A stretch of 64,000 nt of DNA from Chloroflexi bacterium GWB2_54_36 (GTDB lineage: Bacteria > Chloroflexota > Anaerolineae > Anaerolineales > Anaerolineaceae), in the NCBI GenBank assembly GCA_001796355.1, contig MGMG01000094.1, forward strand, positions 1 to 64,000, given 5' to 3'. The notes below the pieces were generated by a model that did not search any database, was not told where the DNA came from, and saw only the letters and a program-made list of their open reading frames with translations. Each line of letters opens with the position of its first letter. Position 1 is the stretch's first letter. Made by a program: the position numbers and the translations under genes. Below are positions 37,666 through 46,891 of this stretch, in pieces.

Positions 37666-38529
37666 ATGTTTGAAACTGCCACTCAAGGGATTATCACCGG
37701 TATTTTGATGGGAGCAATCTATGCTTTGATTGCTCTTGGGCTCTCCATTGTTTTTGGCATCATGAACGTCACGAACTTTGCCCACGGTGATTTTGTGATG
37801 CTTTCCATGTATCTCTCTTTCGCCGTGGGATCCGCCCTGGCCTGGGACGCTGTGGCTACACCATTGATCACAGCTCCACTCATGTTTTTATTTGGCATTA
37901 TCACCTATTACCTGCTCATTGACCGAACGCTGCGTCAGATGTATGTGGTTCAGTTGGCAGTAACCGTGGGTCTCCAGATCTTAATGCGCTCGGCGGCATT
38001 AATTATTTGGCAAGCTCAACCCCGCGCTTTGCAGTATTCATTCATCCAGGGCAATATTCAAATCGGAGATTTCCAAATACTGACCTCCCGCCTTTTTTCG
38101 GCGGTGGTCAGTCTCATTTTTATTGCGGGTATGGCTTATTTCTTGAGTAAGACCTGGGCAGGACGGGCCATGCGCGCCGCTTCGGACGATCTGGGCGCGG
38201 CTTCGTTGATGGGCGTCAATTATCATAAAACTTATGCCCTCACATTTGCAATCGGTTCCAGTATCACCGCCCTGGCAGGTGGATTGGTGATGAGTTTCCA
38301 ACAAACCGATCCGGTTGGCGGCATCCGTTTTGGCCTGTTGAGCTGGGCCGTGCTGGCGCTGGCAGGTTTGGGCTCGCTCCCCGGACTAATCGTAGCCGGC
38401 ATCATCGTCGGCGTCGTCGAATCGCTGACGGTATCCTTCTTCGATCCCCGCAGCCGGTTATTGGGCGTCTACGCAATCTTTATTCTGGTACTCTGGCTGC
38501 GGCCCAGAGGGCTCTTTGGGAGGCGCTAG
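37666..38529 (+). CDS. branched-chain-type ABC permease, LivH-like (system 2)
   Basis: 287 residues, multiple helices. GILMGAIYALIALGLSIVFGIMNVTNFAHGDF and the coupling loop GRAMRAASDDLGAASLMGVN identify the family. Its stop codon TAG shares its last base with the GTG of the next gene. Confidence 0.93.
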   Translation: MFETATQGIITGILMGAIYALIALGLSIVFGIMNVTNFAHGDFVMLSMYLSFAVGSALAWDAVATPLITAPLMFLFGIITYYLLIDRTLRQMYVVQLAVTVGLQILMRSAALIIWQAQPRALQYSFIQGNIQIGDFQILTSRLFSAVVSLIFIAGMAYFLSKTWAGRAMRAASDDLGAASLMGVNYHKTYALTFAIGSSITALAGGLVMSFQQTDPVGGIRFGLLSWAVLALAGLGSLPGLIVAGIIVGVVESLTVSFFDPRSRLLGVYAIFILVLWLRPRGLFGRR

Positions 38530-39554
38530 TGAATGTCAAAAATTTATTTAATCCGCGGAATATTCTTATCCTGATCGGGGTTGGGATCGCGCTGGCAATC
38601 CCACTGATTTTCAATGCAAGCCAATACGTGATGTTGCTGATGACCACAGTGCTCTTGTATGCCATCCTGGCCAGCGCATGGAACATCATTGGCGGCATGG
38701 CCGGCCAGCTTGATCTGGCAGCGGCAGCCTACCTCGGCCTCGGCGCCTTTACCACCGGTACACTGTTGATCCGCTGGAACATCACCCCCTGGGTGGGAAT
38801 GTTCCTCGGGGGCCTGGTTGCGACCGCCCTGGCGATGCTGATCGGGTTCCCTTTATTCGGCTTCAAGGTCAAGGAGTTGTGGTACGCTCTTTCTTCATCC
38901 GCACTGGTAGTTGTGCTGCAATCGCTGTTCATGATGTGGAACGAAGTAGGCGGACCCACCGAAAAATATTTACCTATTGGAACCTCGCCGTGGTACAGCC
39001 TGCGCTTCAACGATTACATGCCGTATTACTATCTCATGCTGATCATCCTGGTGGTCGTGCTGCTGGTCAACCGTTGGATCCGCTACTCAAAACTCGGGTA
39101 TTCCCTCCTGGCGCTGGGCGAAGATGAAGACGCAGTGGAGGTCCTGGGCGTTAATTCCCAGTCATCCAAACTCAAAGCGCTGGCTATTTATGCATTTATC
39201 TGTGGTGTGGTCGGTGGGATATTTGCCAGTATCTACGGATACGTTCATCCCGCTTTCTTTGACACCTCCATGAGCATGGAAATTGCGATCCTGGGTATCG
39301 TCGGCGGAATGGGATTTATTTATGGACCGGCGCTGGCAGCGATTGTCATGGTCAGCTTCCGCGAGGTCCTGCGCGCCAGCCTGGGCAGCCAGTTGGCCGG
39401 GTTATACCTGGCAGTCTATGCGATCATATTGATTGTGGTTGCCTTGTATCAACCGCGTGGGATTGCGCCCCTTGTCGAGCGTGGGATAAAGAAAGCTCAA
39501 ACCTATTTTGTGGAGTTAACCCGTGGACGTAGAGCCGATATTAAAAGTCACTAA
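38529..39554 (+). CDS. branched-chain-type ABC permease, LivM-like (system 2)
   Basis: 341 residues starting with GTG. Contains GGMAGQLDLAAAAYLGLGAFT, where most LivM proteins have G-Q-x-S-L-G/A-H: here S is D and the His is replaced, so the channel may favour a different substrate. It overlaps the LivG-like gene by 32 bases. Confidence 0.92.
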   Translation: MNVKNLFNPRNILILIGVGIALAIPLIFNASQYVMLLMTTVLLYAILASAWNIIGGMAGQLDLAAAAYLGLGAFTTGTLLIRWNITPWVGMFLGGLVATALAMLIGFPLFGFKVKELWYALSSSALVVVLQSLFMMWNEVGGPTEKYLPIGTSPWYSLRFNDYMPYYYLMLIILVVVLLVNRWIRYSKLGYSLLALGEDEDAVEVLGVNSQSSKLKALAIYAFICGVVGGIFASIYGYVHPAFFDTSMSMEIAILGIVGGMGFIYGPALAAIVMVSFREVLRASLGSQLAGLYLAVYAIILIVVALYQPRGIAPLVERGIKKAQTYFVELTRGRRADIKSH

Positions 39555-40266
39555 TCTCACAAAGAAGTTCGGCAACCTGGTCGCCGTGAATCGCGCCAGT
39601 CTCGAGGTGAACCGCGGCGAAATCGTCGGGTTAATTGGACCAAACGGCGCCGGAAAAACGACTCTCTTCAACGCGATCTCCGGCTTATATCGACCCGAAG
39701 AAGGCACAGTCTTCTTCAAGGGAATGAATGTCACCAACTGGCTGCCGCACAAAATATGCAAGCTGGGAATGTCGCGCACCTTCCAGGTTACCCGCGCATT
39801 TACGCATATGACCGTCGAAGATACCGTCCGGGTGGGCGCATATAATCGCTTCAATGAAAAAAATGTACAGGATAAGGTAGACCAGGTCATCAAAGTTTGC
39901 GATTTGGTCGATATTCGCAAGCGGGTCTGCGAAGATTTAGGCCTGGCTTCCTTACGTAAAGTCGAACTGGCGCGCGCGCTGGCAACCGAACCAGAAATGC
40001 TCTTGCTGGACGAAGCGGGAGCCGGATTGAATGCCACCGAGCTGGCAGTCTTCATGGATTTGATCAAGAAGCTGAACCAGGAAAGTCAGATCACTTTCTG
40101 TGTGGTCGAACATGTTATGCAAATGGTAATGGGATTGTGCCAGCGGATTGTCGTGCTTGATTCCGGCGAAATTATCGCGGCCGGCACGCCCAATGAGATC
40201 AGCAACAATGCGAGAGTCATCGAAGCCTACCTTGGAAAGCGAGCCGTCCATGCTAGAAATCAATAA
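39523..40266 (+). CDS. branched-chain-type ABC ATPase, LivG-like (system 2)
   Basis: 247 residues, GTG start behind GGAG. Walker A GPNGAGKTT, Q-loop TFQVTRAFTHM, the non-standard LASLRKVELARAL in the signature position, Walker B LLLDEAGAG (Ala-Gly in place of the usual Pro) and the switch His in VEHVMQM. The DEAG variant is unusual. Confidence 0.92.
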   Translation: MDVEPILKVTNLTKKFGNLVAVNRASLEVNRGEIVGLIGPNGAGKTTLFNAISGLYRPEEGTVFFKGMNVTNWLPHKICKLGMSRTFQVTRAFTHMTVEDTVRVGAYNRFNEKNVQDKVDQVIKVCDLVDIRKRVCEDLGLASLRKVELARALATEPEMLLLDEAGAGLNATELAVFMDLIKKLNQESQITFCVVEHVMQMVMGLCQRIVVLDSGEIIAAGTPNEISNNARVIEAYLGKRAVHARNQ

Positions 40267-40951
40267 TCTGAATTCGGGTTATGGAAAAGTGTCGGTCTTG
40301 CGGAATGTGACCTTCCATGTCGATCAAGATGAAATGGTCGCTATTATTGGGCCAAATGGAGCCGGAAAAAGCACACTGCTTAAAACGATCTCTGGCTTGG
40401 TACGGGCGCAATCGGGGGAGGTTAAATTCGAGAACGACAATATCTTCTGCCTTTCTCCGGATCAGGTCGTGCGGCGCGGCCTTGCATACGTTCCGGAGGG
40501 CGGGCGCGTCTTTCCGAATATGACGGTTCTCGAAAACCTGATGATGGGCGCATACAGCAACCAGGGCATCCTTAAAACCGGAATTCTCGATGAGATTTAC
40601 ACTTTGTTTCCGATTTTGAAAAATCGCAGCGCCCAATTTGCGCGCACCTTGAGCGGCGGCGAACGCCAGATGCTGGCAATTGGGCGCGGGCTAGTCTCAC
40701 GCCCCAAACTGATCATGCTCGACGAACCCTCGCTGGGGGTTGCCCCCAAGCTCGTCGATGAAATTTATGAAAAAATTCACGCCCTGAAACGCATCGGATT
40801 AACCGTACTCCTGGTTGAACAAAACACAGGCTATGCTCTGGAATTGGCTGACCGCGGCTATGTCATCGAGAATGGCCAGATCGCAATGGAAGGCACTGCT
40901 TCCTATCTGTCATCCAGCGACCACATTAAGAAATTCTACCTGGGTCTTTAG
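40250..40951 (+). CDS. branched-chain-type ABC ATPase, LivF-like (system 2)
   Basis: 233 residues from the ATG at 40250, within the last codons of the LivG-like gene; upstream in-frame starts would place it deep inside that gene. Walker A GPNGAGKST, YVPEGGRVF, signature LSGGERQM, Walker B LIMLDEPSLGVAP and VEQNTGYAL. Last gene of the operon. Confidence 0.93.
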   Translation: MLEINNLNSGYGKVSVLRNVTFHVDQDEMVAIIGPNGAGKSTLLKTISGLVRAQSGEVKFENDNIFCLSPDQVVRRGLAYVPEGGRVFPNMTVLENLMMGAYSNQGILKTGILDEIYTLFPILKNRSAQFARTLSGGERQMLAIGRGLVSRPKLIMLDEPSLGVAPKLVDEIYEKIHALKRIGLTVLLVEQNTGYALELADRGYVIENGQIAMEGTASYLSSSDHIKKFYLGL

Positions 40952-41138
40952 ATCCATGTGAGTTTAGGATAGAGAACGCTGCAATGTACCTGACATTTTC
41001 TGTCTATGAGTAACTGGAACTATACGTTTGCGCCCCCTTCCATCAACGCGGGAGGAGAGGTTAACGCTCCTCCTCCTAGCTTAACCCAACTTTATTCTTA
41101 ACAAAGGATTTGAAAAAATCCCCAAAAAAGGAGTTGAC

Positions 41139-42173
41139 ATGGAACAGACTTACGCAAATTTACTCAAACAAATTCCTCTTTACCGCCCAGGAAAGCCTCC
41201 TTTAAGCTATTTTGATAGCAATTACATGGAGGAATTCGAGAAGACCTGGCATCGCAGTTGGGGTGGTCAATCGAGTTATGCCAGGCTACGCGCGGTTATT
41301 GTGCATCGTCCAGGACCGGAAGCTGCCTTTGGAGAAGAGGATCCCGATTATCTAAACTTACCTTCAGGTTCAATTAACCTACAAAGGATGCAAGCGCAAC
41401 ACAATGAGTTTGTCCGGGTCTTAAACGAAAATGGGGTTGAAACAATCCCGCTCAATGCTCAACAACCAATCCTTGGGACGTACGGTATTCCACTTCGCAG
41501 CGCAACATACACTCATGAGACCCTGATGGTCAAAGGGGGTGCAATTATTTGTCGTTGCGTCCCTGGTTATAAGCGGGGCCTGGAATATTATCAATCAAAA
41601 ACCATCGGCGGTTTAGGTTGTCCGATCGTATATACAGTGCATGGGATGGGTTTCTTTGAAAGTAGCAACGCAGTTTGGTTGGACAAGAAAAGTCTTCCTT
41701 TGGCAATAAGCCAACGTTCGAATTTGGCGGGAGTTCAACAAGTGGCTTCGATTGTCCGGGAATTTGGCGTAGAAGACACTCACATTGTGCATTTACCGGG
41801 TCCACTTAATACACGCAAAGCCCAAACAGGCAGTGGAGGTGGGGCATTCCACCTCGATATGGTCTTTGGCGTAGCTGCACCAAAAATTGGGGTAATCTAC
41901 CCACCGGGAGTGGGATACGAATTCATTGATTATCTTCTTCACCAGAAAGATTTCGACCTTATCGAAATCCCGGAGGAGGAGGTAAATGGGTGCCCATCCA
42001 ACTTCCTGGTATTGGAACCTGGAAAACTGGTTATGCCCGCTGGTAATCCTTATGTAACTGGCGAATTGCGAAAACGGGGCATTACTGTCATCGAATTAGA
42101 TATGAGTGAGTTCACGAAGGGAGGAGGAGGGCCCACCTGTATCACAATGCCGTTGATACGGGATGAGGAATAA
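41139..42173 (+). CDS. amidinotransferase/arginine deiminase superfamily enzyme
   Basis: 344 residues of the guanidino-group modifying (pentein) fold: dimethylarginine hydrolase, amidinotransferase or deiminase type. The catalytic His is in AFHLDMVFG and the nucleophilic Cys is near the end, in GGPTCITMP (about Cys334); the N-terminal LRAVIVHRPGPE and GTYGIPLRSATYTHETLMV fit the fold. The substrate (arginine, methylarginine, creatine-like or another guanidine) is not determined. The AAAGGAG start lies 187 nt after the second transporter operon, whose ligand it may act on. Confidence 0.83.
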   Translation: MEQTYANLLKQIPLYRPGKPPLSYFDSNYMEEFEKTWHRSWGGQSSYARLRAVIVHRPGPEAAFGEEDPDYLNLPSGSINLQRMQAQHNEFVRVLNENGVETIPLNAQQPILGTYGIPLRSATYTHETLMVKGGAIICRCVPGYKRGLEYYQSKTIGGLGCPIVYTVHGMGFFESSNAVWLDKKSLPLAISQRSNLAGVQQVASIVREFGVEDTHIVHLPGPLNTRKAQTGSGGGAFHLDMVFGVAAPKIGVIYPPGVGYEFIDYLLHQKDFDLIEIPEEEVNGCPSNFLVLEPGKLVMPAGNPYVTGELRKRGITVIELDMSEFTKGGGGPTCITMPLIRDEE

Positions 42174-42391
42174 AACCTGATTTGTAGGGTAAGGTCACAA
42201 CCCGAAGTGAATGTCAGGTTATTAACTCTTGCCTAAAGATTAATTTCAAGGCAGCCCATTACTGGCGTAATGTGGGCAGGATCACCCTCTTCAGCGGCTC
42301 GGTCTTTATCTGGATCAGGAAGAAAAATTACCCTCCTATCTAGGAACTGGTCGAGTTGATATTCCAGAGGATTATCGCACAAGGATAAGGT

Positions 42392-43666
42392 ATGGCGACC
42401 GGCATTTCTCTTCCATACGGGAAACAACATATTTCCTTCAATGTGCCTGACGAAAATCTGGTCGGCGTACTCTGGCCATCCGCCATTGAGGCCTGTTCGA
42501 ATCCTCACCAGGAAATCGAACGAGCACTGGACCATCCCCTTGGCACGCGGCGGGTCGAGCAGATCGTATCCGCCGGAGAAAAAGTTCTGATCCTGGTGGA
42601 TGATTACACCCGCGCGACGCCGGTTCCGTTGATCCTGCCGCATCTGCTCGAACGCTTAAGATCCCGCCAGGTTCGTGACGAAGATATCACCCTGCTGGTT
42701 TCGACCGGCACCCACCGCCCTTGCAGTGAGAGCGAACTGCGCGAGAAGTTGGGCGAAGAACTGTACGGCCGCTACCGAACCGAACAACATGATTGTACCG
42801 ACCAGAGCAGCCAGGTATTCCTGGGCTTGACCAGCCGCGGAACTCCGGTGTGGGTAAACCACCTGCTGTTGGAAAGCGACCGCATTTTTGGGATCGGCCA
42901 TATCGACCCGAGTGATTATGCCGGTTATGCGGGCGGCTGGAAACTGATTGTGCCCGGTGTCGCGGCTCTGGAAACGATCGATAGCAATCATGCGCTGGCC
43001 GTCTTGAGCTTCCGGCATTACGGCAGCGTCGATCTGCCGTGCAGACAGGATATCAATGAAGCCGGCGGGATGGTTCGAGTGGACCAATTCATCAATGTGG
43101 TGCTCTGCCAGGATGGCCAAATTGGGCGTGTTTTCGCCGGTGCGCCGGCAGAGATCCATAGCGCCGGAGTTAAACTGGCCAAACAGGTGTATGAAGTAGA
43201 ATGTCCCGGCCTGGTTGATATCGCTGTTGTCTCGGCCTACCCCTACGATGTGGACTATTATCAGGCCATCCGCGCTGTTGAGTATGCAGACGTCATGGTG
43301 CGCCCCGGGGGGAGTATCCTTGTCGTGGCGCCTTGCCCGGACGGGATCGGCAGCGAGGCCTTTTATCGACTGCTGGCAGCCCCGGACCGACATCCTGACG
43401 ATTTCCTGCGTAACATTGCCAGCCGCAACGGCAAGGTGACTTACAATGTCCTTGGCTATTTCCTGACGCTCATCCGCGCCGAAAAACAGGTATATGGGTA
43501 TATGCCCGGCATTACGGGTCCGGAGTTGGAAGCTATCGGAATCCACCCGGTCGACTCACTCCAATCGGGCGTAGATGCCATCTTACAATCGCACGGTACA
43601 AAAGCGCGTCTGGCGGTCTTACCGGTGGGCTCGGCAACCATCCCGCGTTTAGTGAACACTCATTAA
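42392..43666 (+). CDS. LarA-family 2-hydroxyacid racemase
   Basis: 424 residues of the nickel-pincer racemase family (DUF2088 N-domain). The catalytic histidines appear in STGTHRP and GHIDPSDYAG, and the cofactor-anchoring Lys in GGWKLIVPGV. LarA-like proteins interconvert enantiomers of lactate, malate, tartrate-like or other short 2-hydroxyacids. No larB/larE/larC genes for cofactor synthesis lie here, so those must be elsewhere. The next gene is an Ldh2-type oxidoreductase, so the pair would racemise and then oxidise one 2-hydroxyacid. Confidence 0.85.
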   Translation: MATGISLPYGKQHISFNVPDENLVGVLWPSAIEACSNPHQEIERALDHPLGTRRVEQIVSAGEKVLILVDDYTRATPVPLILPHLLERLRSRQVRDEDITLLVSTGTHRPCSESELREKLGEELYGRYRTEQHDCTDQSSQVFLGLTSRGTPVWVNHLLLESDRIFGIGHIDPSDYAGYAGGWKLIVPGVAALETIDSNHALAVLSFRHYGSVDLPCRQDINEAGGMVRVDQFINVVLCQDGQIGRVFAGAPAEIHSAGVKLAKQVYEVECPGLVDIAVVSAYPYDVDYYQAIRAVEYADVMVRPGGSILVVAPCPDGIGSEAFYRLLAAPDRHPDDFLRNIASRNGKVTYNVLGYFLTLIRAEKQVYGYMPGITGPELEAIGIHPVDSLQSGVDAILQSHGTKARLAVLPVGSATIPRLVNTH

Positions 43667-43735
43667 AGCTCACACTGAAGATTTACATCGGCAGATTTCA
43701 CAAACGAAGAACGGCTGGATAGAAAAGGAAAATAC

Positions 43736-44839
43736 ATGGAAACCGAGTTCACACGGGTAGGGAAAGAACAATTAAGAGCGCTCTGCATCCAGGTTATGCA
43801 AAAACTGGGTGAAACGGAGGGAAATGCCAACATCATTGCGGATGTTCTGCTTGCTGCAGACCTGCGTGGAATTGACAGCCACGGTGTCGCCCGGCTTGGT
43901 ATGTACGAAGGGTTTATCCAAAGCGGTGTAATCCACACCAACGTTGAACCGAAACTGCTGACGGAGACTCCAACCACTGCCTTAATCGATGCAGGCGGGG
44001 GTATGGGCCAACCGGTTTCGTACCGCGCGATGAACATGGCTATCGAAAAAGCCAAAGCTTATGGCATGGGTTTCGTAACGGTGCGTAACTCGAACCATTA
44101 CGGCATTGCCGGTTATTACGCCATGATGGCGCTGGCGCATAATTGCATCGGCCTGTCCATGACCAATTCGCGCGTGTTTGTCGTGCCAACCTTTGGGCGT
44201 GATGCGATGTTGGGAACCAATCCGATCGCGGTGGCTGCGCCCGCTGGCAAGGAAAGACCTTTCGTTCTTGACATGGCCACCAGCACCGTGCCATTTGGCA
44301 AGATTGAAGTTTACAACCGGCTGGAAAAACCACTCCCTGAGGGGTGGGCATCGGACGAAAACGGGGTGCCAACAACAGATGCGGCCAAGGTCATTCAGAA
44401 CGCCAATTCTCCGGTAACCCGCGGCGGCCTGGAGCCTTTGGGTGGGAACGGTGAGTTGCTCAGCGGCCACAAAGGCTACGGTCTGGGGTTGCTGGTTGAG
44501 GTTCTGTGTGGTGTGTTGCCAGGGGCATTGTATGCCAATCAGGTTTACCCGCATACCGAAGATGGCAAACCCTTGCCGGCCGGGCTCGGACACGTTTTCG
44601 GCGCCCTGCGCGTGGATGCATTCCGACCGGTGGAAGAATTTGCTGCTTCGATGGATGACCTGCAGCAAAGAATGAAGAATTCCGCGAAAGCTGCCGGGCA
44701 GGAGCGGATCTATATTCACGGGGAGAAGGAATATGAGCAGATCGAACGCAGGTCAATTGAGGGCATACCCTTGAATCCCAAAGTGCTGACTGATCTCGAA
44801 AAGATAGCAAAGCGTTACGATGTTGAATTCAGGCATTAA
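43736..44839 (+). CDS. Ldh2/MDG-type malate, lactate or ureidoglycolate dehydrogenase
   Basis: 367 residues of the Ldh2 family, NAD(P)-dependent enzymes with a non-Rossmann fold. Family stretches: ADLRGIDSHGVARL, RNSNHYGIAGYYAM, MTNSRVFVVPTFGRDAMLGTNPIA, DMATSTVPFGKIE and GHKGYGLGLLVE. Members oxidise L-malate, L-lactate, sulfolactate or (S)-ureidoglycolate. With LarA upstream and ureide-type enzymes downstream, a 2-hydroxyacid or ureidoglycolate is likely. Confidence 0.87.
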   Translation: METEFTRVGKEQLRALCIQVMQKLGETEGNANIIADVLLAADLRGIDSHGVARLGMYEGFIQSGVIHTNVEPKLLTETPTTALIDAGGGMGQPVSYRAMNMAIEKAKAYGMGFVTVRNSNHYGIAGYYAMMALAHNCIGLSMTNSRVFVVPTFGRDAMLGTNPIAVAAPAGKERPFVLDMATSTVPFGKIEVYNRLEKPLPEGWASDENGVPTTDAAKVIQNANSPVTRGGLEPLGGNGELLSGHKGYGLGLLVEVLCGVLPGALYANQVYPHTEDGKPLPAGLGHVFGALRVDAFRPVEEFAASMDDLQQRMKNSAKAAGQERIYIHGEKEYEQIERRSIEGIPLNPKVLTDLEKIAKRYDVEFRH

Positions 44840-44844
44840 GATAC

Positions 44845-44873
44845 TTGACACCCCAGTGGGAATTTGATAATAT
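44845..44873 (+). promoter_or_regulatory. promoter of the IclR regulator gene
   Basis: TTGACA (44845-44850), a 17-nt spacer, TAATAT (44868-44873). It begins 6 nt after the Ldh2 stop codon and drives the regulator and probably the aminotransferase behind it. Confidence 0.85.
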
Positions 44874-44890
44874 TCTATATAGTAGAACTT

Positions 44891-44909
44891 AATTCCATTA
44901 TATGGAATT
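44891..44909 (+). promoter_or_regulatory. palindromic IclR operator (autoregulation)
   Basis: AATTCCAT-TAT-ATGGAATT, a perfect 8-bp inverted repeat with a 3-nt centre. TTCC starts 20 nt after the -10 box. IclR-type regulators use TTCC-centred palindromes of this length. A degenerate copy with identical spacing lies at the second transporter promoter. Confidence 0.75.
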
Positions 44910-44947
44910 TACAAATTCCCCGCTTTACCAAGTTCCCCAATCACCTT

Positions 44948-45727
44948 ATGGAAAACTCTGCGGTCAAAACCATCGATCGTCTCGTAGATCTCCTGGATTA
45001 CTTCACCCAGGGGCACGATGCTGTGTCTCTGGCGGAGTTGAGCGAGCATCTCGAGTTGCCAAAAAGCACGCTTCACCGCTTCCTGGTTAGCCTTGAATCC
45101 CACGGCATTTTGCGTAGGGGTGCGAACGACAAAAAATGGCGCCCGGGTTATCACTTGATTGTGTGGGGCAGCGTCGCGGCTGAAAATTCCGTAATTCGGG
45201 AGATTGCAAAACCTTTCATGGCTGAATTGGTGACGGCTTCAGGTGAAATGGCCATTCTAACCGTTTATCATGCCCATGAAGTCGTCTGTATCGAAATGAC
45301 CGAGACCAACCACCCTGTGCGTTTGAAAATGAAGGTTGGCGAACAACGCGCAGCGCACGCTGGAGCTTCTTCTAAAGCCTTGATTGCCTTCCTGCCAGAA
45401 GAGGAAATCATGGCGATTGTCAAAGATAAGGGCTTGCCGAAATTATGCACCAACACCATTACGGATGTTAATGCGCTGAAAGCCGAGCTGGCTCGAATCC
45501 GGAAGCAGGGTTATTCACACAGCCTGGAAGAAACCGATCCCGGCGCATGGGGTGTTGCCACGCCTGTCCGGGATTGGACAGGTCGGGTTGTAGGCGCGTT
45601 AGGTCTGGCCGGCCCTACGCTGCGCTACAGCGAGGATAAAGTCAAAGAATATGCTGCTTTGTGCCGGGAATACGCTGGCCGCATCGCAACTGCTTTAAGT
45701 GCACCCGGCCAGAACGGCAATAATTAA
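44948..45727 (+). CDS. IclR-family transcriptional regulator
   Basis: 259 residues. N-terminal winged helix (VKTIDRLVDLLDYF ... SLAELSEHLELPKSTLHRFLVSLESHGIL) and a C-terminal effector domain (GAWGVATPVRDWTGRVVGALGLAGP). Starts at the ATG at 44948; the frame is open to 44864 but that lies before the transcription start. The effector is probably a small acid or amide from the surrounding catabolic cluster. Its operator at its own gene and at the second transporter operon makes these its likely targets. Confidence 0.9.
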   Translation: MENSAVKTIDRLVDLLDYFTQGHDAVSLAELSEHLELPKSTLHRFLVSLESHGILRRGANDKKWRPGYHLIVWGSVAAENSVIREIAKPFMAELVTASGEMAILTVYHAHEVVCIEMTETNHPVRLKMKVGEQRAAHAGASSKALIAFLPEEEIMAIVKDKGLPKLCTNTITDVNALKAELARIRKQGYSHSLEETDPGAWGVATPVRDWTGRVVGALGLAGPTLRYSEDKVKEYAALCREYAGRIATALSAPGQNGNN

Positions 45728-45765
45728 TAAAAATTCTGAAAGTTGACGCGGAGGATATCGAAAAA

Positions 45766-46854
45766 ATGAAGGATAGGTTGATCCGTTTCACCCGTGGCGT
45801 TCCCCCCACCGAAAGTTTTGATCCCGATCAACTGGTGGAGTGCACGAAGTCGGTTCTGGCTCAATACTCCGATGTGGTCTTACAATATGGGCCCTCGCGC
45901 GGGTTTGCCCCGCTGCGCCAGCAACTTGCGCAGCAAAATAACGTTGAACTACAGCGTGTGATTCTGGGCCAGGGTTCGCTTAACCTGCAGGATATGAGCG
46001 CGCGCGTCATGCTTAAACCTGGCGATTTGGTCTATGCTGAAAATCCTTCATACGACCGCGCTTTAACAGTTTTCAAACGCGCTGGCGGGCTAATTAAAGG
46101 CTTTCCGCTCGAGCAAGACGGCTTGAACGTTGACGCAGTCGAAGCCAGTTTGAAAAGCGGAGACCGACCTGTTATTTTCTATATTATTCCCGATTTTCAA
46201 AACCCCAGCGGAACCGTGCTCTCGTTCGAAAAAAGGCAGAGAATAGCCAACCTGGCGCGCGAATACGAATTTTGGATCATCGAAGACTCACCTTATCGCA
46301 ATTTGCGTTACCGCGGCCAGGATGTACCCTCGATTTTTGATCTAGCTCCGGATCGCGTTTTTAAAATGTCTTCCTTCAGTAAACTGATCTGCCCGGGGCT
46401 GCGCGTGGGTTATGTAATCGCGCCTGAGGGTATGGCGGACCCGATCGCTCGCTGGGCTGAGGACTCCTACATTAATAGTAGTTATCTCAATCAAGCCATT
46501 GTTTACGATTACCAGCAGCGTGGCTGGCTCGAACCCCACATCCAATGCCTTAAGGATCTTTACCGGCAGCGTCTCGATGCCTTGCTCAAAGCGCTCGACC
46601 AGCACATGGCGTCCACTGCCACCTGGTGCAGAACCGAAGGCGGCTTCTTTGTGGGTGTCACCCTCAAAGCCAATGTGAAGGCGGATGATTTGCTCAAACG
46701 CGCCGAAGGAGCTAATCTGCAGCTTTCAGACGGACGGAACTTTTTCACTCATGCCGGCGGCGATCAATTTATCCGGCTGCCCTTCTGCGCGCTGACGCCC
46801 GATGAAATTGAAGAAGGCGTGGCCCGGCTGGCGCAGGTCGTCAATACCTTTTAA
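45766..46854 (+). CDS. class I/II PLP aminotransferase, LysN-like
   Basis: 362 residues. The PLP lysine is in SSFSKLICPGLRVGY; IIEDSPYRNLRY and LQYGPSRGFAPLRQQLA fit the MocR/LysN/KAT-type fold-type I enzymes without the DNA-binding domain. Preceded by GCGGAGG. Such enzymes move amino groups to or from 2-oxoadipate, aromatic or branched 2-oxoacids. As the lysine pathway here needs a 2-aminoadipate aminotransferase that is not in the lysine operon, this gene is a candidate; its position in the catabolic cluster favours degradation. Confidence 0.85.
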   Translation: MKDRLIRFTRGVPPTESFDPDQLVECTKSVLAQYSDVVLQYGPSRGFAPLRQQLAQQNNVELQRVILGQGSLNLQDMSARVMLKPGDLVYAENPSYDRALTVFKRAGGLIKGFPLEQDGLNVDAVEASLKSGDRPVIFYIIPDFQNPSGTVLSFEKRQRIANLAREYEFWIIEDSPYRNLRYRGQDVPSIFDLAPDRVFKMSSFSKLICPGLRVGYVIAPEGMADPIARWAEDSYINSSYLNQAIVYDYQQRGWLEPHIQCLKDLYRQRLDALLKALDQHMASTATWCRTEGGFFVGVTLKANVKADDLLKRAEGANLQLSDGRNFFTHAGGDQFIRLPFCALTPDEIEEGVARLAQVVNTF

Positions 46855-46891
46855 TCGCATCAAAATAATCCTGCACATACATGGAGGTCTT

